A DNA stretch of 64,000 bases from Mesorhizobium sp. AR07 (GTDB taxonomy: Bacteria; Pseudomonadota; Alphaproteobacteria; Rhizobiales; Rhizobiaceae): contig NZ_CP080525.1 of the NCBI RefSeq assembly GCF_024746815.1, positions 6,318,501-6,382,500 on the forward strand, given 5' to 3'. The stretch's first letter is position 1. The number at the start of each line of letters is the position of its first letter. Under the pieces are notes generated by a model. The model worked only from the letters and a program-made list of their open reading frames with translations. It had not been told where the DNA came from and did not search any database. Below, piece by piece: positions 60,260 through 64,000 of the stretch. A program made the translations under genes and the position numbers.

Positions 60260-61483
60260 TCATTCCGCGGCAACGACGCCTGCTTCGCATCCGTCCAGCT
60301 CGCACTCGGGCGTGGCAAGGCTGCTCTGGCCAAGCAGCACGGTGGCCAGTGCGATCGTGCCTGAAGCCACCGAGATCCAGAACCCGTTCTGCGCGCCGAA
60401 CGCATCGACCACCGAGCCGGCTGCGAACGAGCCCAGCGCCATGCCTATGCCGATCCCTGTGGTCACCCAGGTGATGCCCTCGGTCAGCATGGCCTCCGGC
60501 ACATGCCGTTCGATCAGGCCGAATGCCGTGATGAAGGTCGGCGAGATCGCCACGCCGCTGATGAAGACGGTCAGTGCCAGAAGCGGCACTGAGCGGGCGG
60601 TCAGCGGCAGCAATGTGCTGAGCGCGATGATGGCGACCGCGATGGCAAGCTGGCGTTGCAGCGGCGCTTTCAGGTTGAGCGCCCCGACGATGATGCCGAG
60701 CACGAACGATCCCAGCGCATAGACGCCAATGACGAGGCTCGCGGCACCCGGTTGGCCAAGTTCCTTGGTGAATGCCACCGTGCTCACTTCCGTCGTCGCG
60801 AAGGTCGCGCCGATGAAGATCAGGGCGAAGGTGATGATCTGCACCGGCCGCAGGCGGATTGCCGAGCCGCGCGAACCTGATTCCGCTGGCCGCACTTGCG
60901 GCTCGGTCGAACGCTGCAGGATGAAGGCCGTCGAACCGAAGGCGAGGAACAGCGTGCTCGCCAGCATGCCCGCTTCCGGGAACAGGGCGGCACTCAGGCC
61001 CACCGACAGCGATGCCCCGGCGATGTAGACCAGCTCGTCCGCCGCCGATTCGAAGGCAAATGCGGTATTCATCTCGGGTCGCCCGCGAAAAATCTCCGTC
61101 CAGCGCGCGCGCACCATTGCCGGCATGCTGGGCATCGCCGCCGCCAGCAATGCCGACACGAACAGCGTCCATACCGGCCAGTCCTGATTGGCCGCCGCAA
61201 TCAGGACCGCGAAAGCGAGCACGGAGATGATGGTGGTCGGCACCACGATCCGCGTCTGGCCGACGCGATCCACCAGCCTTGATATCTGCGGCGCCACGAA
61301 GGCGTTGGCCAGCGCGAATGTCGCGGAGACGGCGCCGGCAAGCCAGTATTCGCCACGCGTCTGCGACAGCATCGCCACGATGCCGATCGGAGCCATGGCG
61401 ATCGGCAGGCGCGCTATGAAGCCCGCGGCCGCAAAGCCCTTGGTGCCGGTGGCGCGAAAGATCTCGGAGTAAGGATTTTGCAT
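60260..61483 (-). CDS. MFS transporter
   Basis: 407 residues from ATG 61483, about 12 membrane segments. The MFS loop motif is the ISRLVDRVGQTRIVV segment; the second half has ALGSFVLGIIVGALN and VPLLALTVFISG. Substrate unknown; many TetR-linked members are multidrug exporters. Divergent from a TetR gene with three operator palindromes between. Confidence 0.85.
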   Translation of the reverse strand: MQNPYSEIFRATGTKGFAAAGFIARLPIAMAPIGIVAMLSQTRGEYWLAGAVSATFALANAFVAPQISRLVDRVGQTRIVVPTTIISVLAFAVLIAAANQDWPVWTLFVSALLAAAMPSMPAMVRARWTEIFRGRPEMNTAFAFESAADELVYIAGASLSVGLSAALFPEAGMLASTLFLAFGSTAFILQRSTEPQVRPAESGSRGSAIRLRPVQIITFALIFIGATFATTEVSTVAFTKELGQPGAASLVIGVYALGSFVLGIIVGALNLKAPLQRQLAIAVAIIALSTLLPLTARSVPLLALTVFISGVAISPTFITAFGLIERHVPEAMLTEGITWVTTGIGIGMALGSFAAGSVVDAFGAQNGFWISVASGTIALATVLLGQSSLATPECELDGCEAGVVAAE

Positions 61484-61519
61484 GGTCCGGTTCCTCGACA
61501 AAGGAAGATTCGACAATTA

Positions 61520-61586
61520 CATACGTTGCGTATGATTGTTAGATAGATCATACGCCGCGTATGTCAATTGGCATACGTGACGTATG
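61520..61586. promoter_or_regulatory. Three TetR operator palindromes (CATACG-N3-CGTATG)
   Basis: CATACGTTGCGTATG (61520-61534), CATACGCCGCGTATG (61549-61563) and CATACGTGACGTATG (61572-61586) are each perfect 6-3-6 palindromes, with centres 29 and 23 bp apart. They fill the gap between the MFS and TetR genes; the last overlaps the ATG at 61584. Very strong candidate sites for autorepression and control of the transporter. Confidence 0.85.
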
Positions 61587-62213
61587 TCAATAGGTCCAGA
61601 AGCCATGCACAAACCTCGCAGGGAGATGATCGCCGAGACGCGCGCCAAGCTGATCGCGGCGGCCCGCCATGCCTTCGGCACAACAGGCTACGCCGAAGCC
61701 TCGATGGATGATTTCACCGCATCGGCCGGGCTGACGCGCGGCGCACTCTATCATCACTTCGGCGACAAGAAGGGATTGCTGCAGGCGGTCATCGCCGAGA
61801 TCGACGGCGAGATGGCTGCTCGGGTGAATGAGGTCGCGTCGAGAGCGCCGACCCGCTGGCAGCGTTTCGTTGACGAATGCACGACCTATATCGAGATGGC
61901 ATTGGAACCGGAAATCCAGCGCATCATGTTCCGGGATGGCCCGGCCGTGCTGGGGGATCCGGCACAATGGCCGAATGCCAATGCCTGCATCGCTTCAATG
62001 ACCGGCCATCTGACGACGCTGCAGGCGGAGGGGCTTGTCGTCTCCAGCCTCGACGCCGAGACTGCCTCGCGGCTGATCAACGGGGCGAGCAGTCAGGCGG
62101 CGCAACGGATTGCCAATTCGAGCGACCCCGAAGCGACGTCGAAGAAGGTGGTGACGGCGTTCAAGCAACTGCTCGAAGGCCTGCTCAAAAGGCCTGATCC
62201 GCAGCCGGATTGA
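61584..62213 (+). CDS. TetR-family transcriptional repressor
   Basis: 209 residues from ATG 61584; an ATG at 61605 (MHKPRREMIA) would free the third palindrome from the coding region. N-terminal TetR HTH, with RAKLIAAARHAFGTTGYAEASMDDF and AGLTRGALYHHFGDKKGLL (recognition helix). The C-terminal ligand domain is unlike named families. It probably represses the divergent MFS gene through the three operators. Confidence 0.9.
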   Translation: MSIGPEAMHKPRREMIAETRAKLIAAARHAFGTTGYAEASMDDFTASAGLTRGALYHHFGDKKGLLQAVIAEIDGEMAARVNEVASRAPTRWQRFVDECTTYIEMALEPEIQRIMFRDGPAVLGDPAQWPNANACIASMTGHLTTLQAEGLVVSSLDAETASRLINGASSQAAQRIANSSDPEATSKKVVTAFKQLLEGLLKRPDPQPD

Positions 62214-62309
62214 AATTCCTTTTCGACGGTCAGGCATCATTGCCCGCGATTGACAATGGCTGGTTTGAGCGCATCCTCTTGCGCCATCTCTGAGGGGGAG
62301 ATTCGGGGC

Positions 62310-63293
62310 ATGTGGGATTTCGATATCGGCAGGGCGGTGTCCATCATGATGCGGACATGGCCCTTCATCGTCTTTCGCATGATCGTCTATTTCGGCATCA
62401 CTCTTGCCTACATCTTGGCGACCGGCACGGGCGCCAGCGTCGGCTATGGCGTCGGCCATATCTCGGCCGATCCCGACGGGCCGCTGTCCTTTGCCCTGTG
62501 GGGCGGCGTGGTCGGCTTCGGTATCGTCTCGATCGCCGTCTACTGGATCCGCGAATACTTCCTCTATGTCGTCAAGGCCGGCCACATCGCCGTCATGGTC
62601 CATCTGATCGACGGCCGCGACATTCCCGACGGCCAGAACCAGATTGCCTATGCCAAGGAAATCGTGACCCAGCGTTTCGCCGAGGCCAACATCCTTTTCG
62701 TCGTCGACCAATTGGTCAAGGGCGCCATCCGCGCCATCACCGGCCTGATCAGCGGCATAGCCGCCTTCCTGCCGATTCCTGGCTTGAGCGGCGTGGTCTC
62801 CTTCATCAACACGGTGATCCGCCTGTCGCTGACCTATGTCGACGAGATCATCCTCGGCTACAACATCCGCATGAATTCCGCTTCGCCGTTCGAGACGGCG
62901 CGGCAAGGCGTCGTGCTCTATGCCCAGAACGGCAAGACCATGGTCAAGAACGCCGTCTGGCTGGCGGTCATCATGTGGGGCGTGTCCTTCGTCATCTTCC
63001 TGTTGATGCTGGCGCCGGCCGGCGCCATTCTTTTCATGATGCCCGGGCAACTGGCCGGCTGGGCCTTCGTGCTCGCCGTCGTCTTCGCCTGGGCCTTCAA
63101 GGCCGCGTTCATCGAACCCTTCGCAATCGCCTGCCTGATGCAGGTCTATTTCAGGACTATCGAGGCCCAGGTGCCCGATCCCGCCTGGGATGCCCGGCTG
63201 GCGGAGGCGTCTTCCAAATTCAGGGAACTCAAGGACAAGGCGCTGGCCTCCTTCGGCGGCTCGCGCTGGGGAACGGCCGGCGCCACACCCTGA
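62310..63293 (+). CDS. Polytopic membrane protein of unknown function
   Basis: 327 residues from ATG 62310 with GGGGGAG and GGGG upstream. At least 6 hydrophobic segments, the first near FIVFRMIVYFGITLAYILA, and conserved-looking polar loops (AVMVHLIDGRDIPDGQNQIAYAKEIV; YVDEIILGYNIRMN). No named family recognised. The C-terminus is cytoplasmic-like and charged (KFRELKDKALASF). Convergent with bluB, whose stop codon begins 4 bp beyond its end. Confidence 0.75.
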   Translation: MWDFDIGRAVSIMMRTWPFIVFRMIVYFGITLAYILATGTGASVGYGVGHISADPDGPLSFALWGGVVGFGIVSIAVYWIREYFLYVVKAGHIAVMVHLIDGRDIPDGQNQIAYAKEIVTQRFAEANILFVVDQLVKGAIRAITGLISGIAAFLPIPGLSGVVSFINTVIRLSLTYVDEIILGYNIRMNSASPFETARQGVVLYAQNGKTMVKNAVWLAVIMWGVSFVIFLLMLAPAGAILFMMPGQLAGWAFVLAVVFAWAFKAAFIEPFAIACLMQVYFRTIEAQVPDPAWDARLAEASSKFRELKDKALASFGGSRWGTAGATP

Positions 63294-63296
63294 CTG

Positions 63297-64000
63297 TCAA
63301 CGCTTGGAGGCCGCCGCTTCGGTGCCTGCGGTGTTGAGGCCAGCAATGGTCGATTTGAGCGCCGCTTCGCCTTGCCCGCAAAAAATCTCGCTCATGATCA
63401 GTTCCGGCAGCGGCAAGCGGCGGCCCCAGCCATGCGTTTCGAGATCCGGTTTAGGCGCGAACTCCGAGACACGGCCGACGCAGAGATAGGCGATCGGCGT
63501 CACATGCTCGGGAATGGATAGCAGGCTTTTCAATGCCTGCGCCTCGATGATGCTGACCCAGCCGACACCGACGCCTTCGGCGCGCGCCGCCAGCCAGAAA
63601 TTCTGCACCGCGCAGACCGTGCTGTAGAGATCCATCTCCGGATTGTGCCAGCGCCCCAGCGGCGAACCCTGCGAGCGCTGGCGGTCGCAGGTGATGCAGA
63701 TGTTGAGCGCGCTTTCGCAGATGCCCTCCAGCTTGAGCTTGCGGTAGAGCGCTTGCCGCTCTTCCTCGATGGCCGGCAGTTCCTGTTCGCGTGCCGCCAA
63801 AAACAGGTCGCGGACTTTTTCCCGTCGCCCGGCGTCGCGGATGACGATGAAATTCCAGGGCTGCATGAAGCCGACAGACGGCGCATGGTGAGCGGCAAGC
63901 AGCAGCCGTGCCAGCACCTCGTCGTCGAGTGCGGTGGGCAGAAAATGGCTGCGCACATCGCGCCGCGTGAACATGGCGCGATAGACCGCATCGCGCGCAC
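63297..64000 (-). CDS. bluB: 5,6-dimethylbenzimidazole synthase (BluB), 5' end outside window
   Basis: The frame is open to the right edge: residues ARDAVYRAMF at the edge continue into FTRRDVRSHFLPTALDDE, so the true start is beyond 64000. BluB splits reduced FMN with oxygen to form DMB, the lower ligand of cobalamin. APSVGFMQPWNFIVIRD, ICESALNICITCDR, GRWHNPEMDLYSTVCAVQN and GVGVGWVSI are the family blocks. BluB is required for symbiosis in Sinorhizobium meliloti. Confidence 0.93.
   Translation of the reverse strand, partial: ARDAVYRAMFTRRDVRSHFLPTALDDEVLARLLLAAHHAPSVGFMQPWNFIVIRDAGRREKVRDLFLAAREQELPAIEEERQALYRKLKLEGICESALNICITCDRQRSQGSPLGRWHNPEMDLYSTVCAVQNFWLAARAEGVGVGWVSIIEAQALKSLLSIPEHVTPIAYLCVGRVSEFAPKPDLETHGWGRRLPLPELIMSEIFCGQGEAALKSTIAGLNTAGTEAAASKR

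Overview
The window is about 64 kb of GC-rich chromosome from an alphaproteobacterium of the order Hyphomicrobiales. It most resembles Mesorhizobium or a close relative. The reasons are: an F0 ATP-synthase operon (atpI-B-E-F'-F) separate from F1; a GntR-type BioR repressor with TTATCTATAA boxes; BacA/SbmA; BluB; RibB fused to a degenerate cyclohydrolase domain; a rhizobial promoter form (CTTGAC-N17-CTATGT); and several families of GC-rich palindromic repeats typical of this group. The genus is inferred from gene content and style, not from a database search.

Layout. 0-8.3 kb: ArsR/SRPBCC pair, ArsC-like reductase, DUF488 protein, frameshifted M29 aminopeptidase with a LysR regulator, YbfB-type MFS carrier, BacA, and a polysaccharide deacetylase broken by an amber codon. 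8.5-17.4 kb: YfgM-like protein and Der, LysR/MFS pair, SleB-type hydrolase, F0 ATP-synthase operon with a visible promoter and terminator. 17.5-18.7 kb: first ISAs1-family copy. 18.8-29.8 kb: rnhB, radical SAM protein, short glycosyltransferase, PhyH-like protein, moaB-ispE, S49 peptidase, TrmN6-like methylase, DUF2007, frameshifted membrane hydrolase, polyprenyl diphosphate synthase. 29.9-31.8 kb: bioR, frameshifted bioY and a DUF1284 gene. 32-43.3 kb: TPR lipid-pathway neighbour, glyQ-glyS, small acidic and secreted proteins, Sua5, FAD-linked oxidase, DUF6101. 43.5-52.1 kb: ubiA, LysR/PhyH pair, purD, GH25 protein, acyl-CoA dehydrogenase and enoyl-CoA hydratase. 52.2-53.4 kb: second ISAs1 copy. 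53.6-64 kb: pdxH, lipoprotein, DnaJ-like protein, fabI, phosphatase, aroC, ribB, MFS/TetR pair, membrane protein and bluB running off the right edge.

Most genes are housekeeping: translation, energy, cofactors, lipids and cell wall. The notable signal is in the repeats. glyS carries two 141-bp palindromic elements, both read in the same frame without a stop, so each adds 47 residues. Both IS copies sit in the centre of a palindromic element, and an uninterrupted relative of one target lies in the same window. Another repeat supplies the start and signal-peptide n-region of a GH25 gene, and two genes end inside repeats.

Five genes are interrupted: four by single-base indels and one by a nonsense codon. 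Two of the indels are in G/C runs, so sequencing error must be excluded before calling them pseudogenes. No tRNA, rRNA, CRISPR array or prophage was seen. No gene-free stretch exceeds 300 bp; the larger gaps hold the repeats, promoters and terminators listed.
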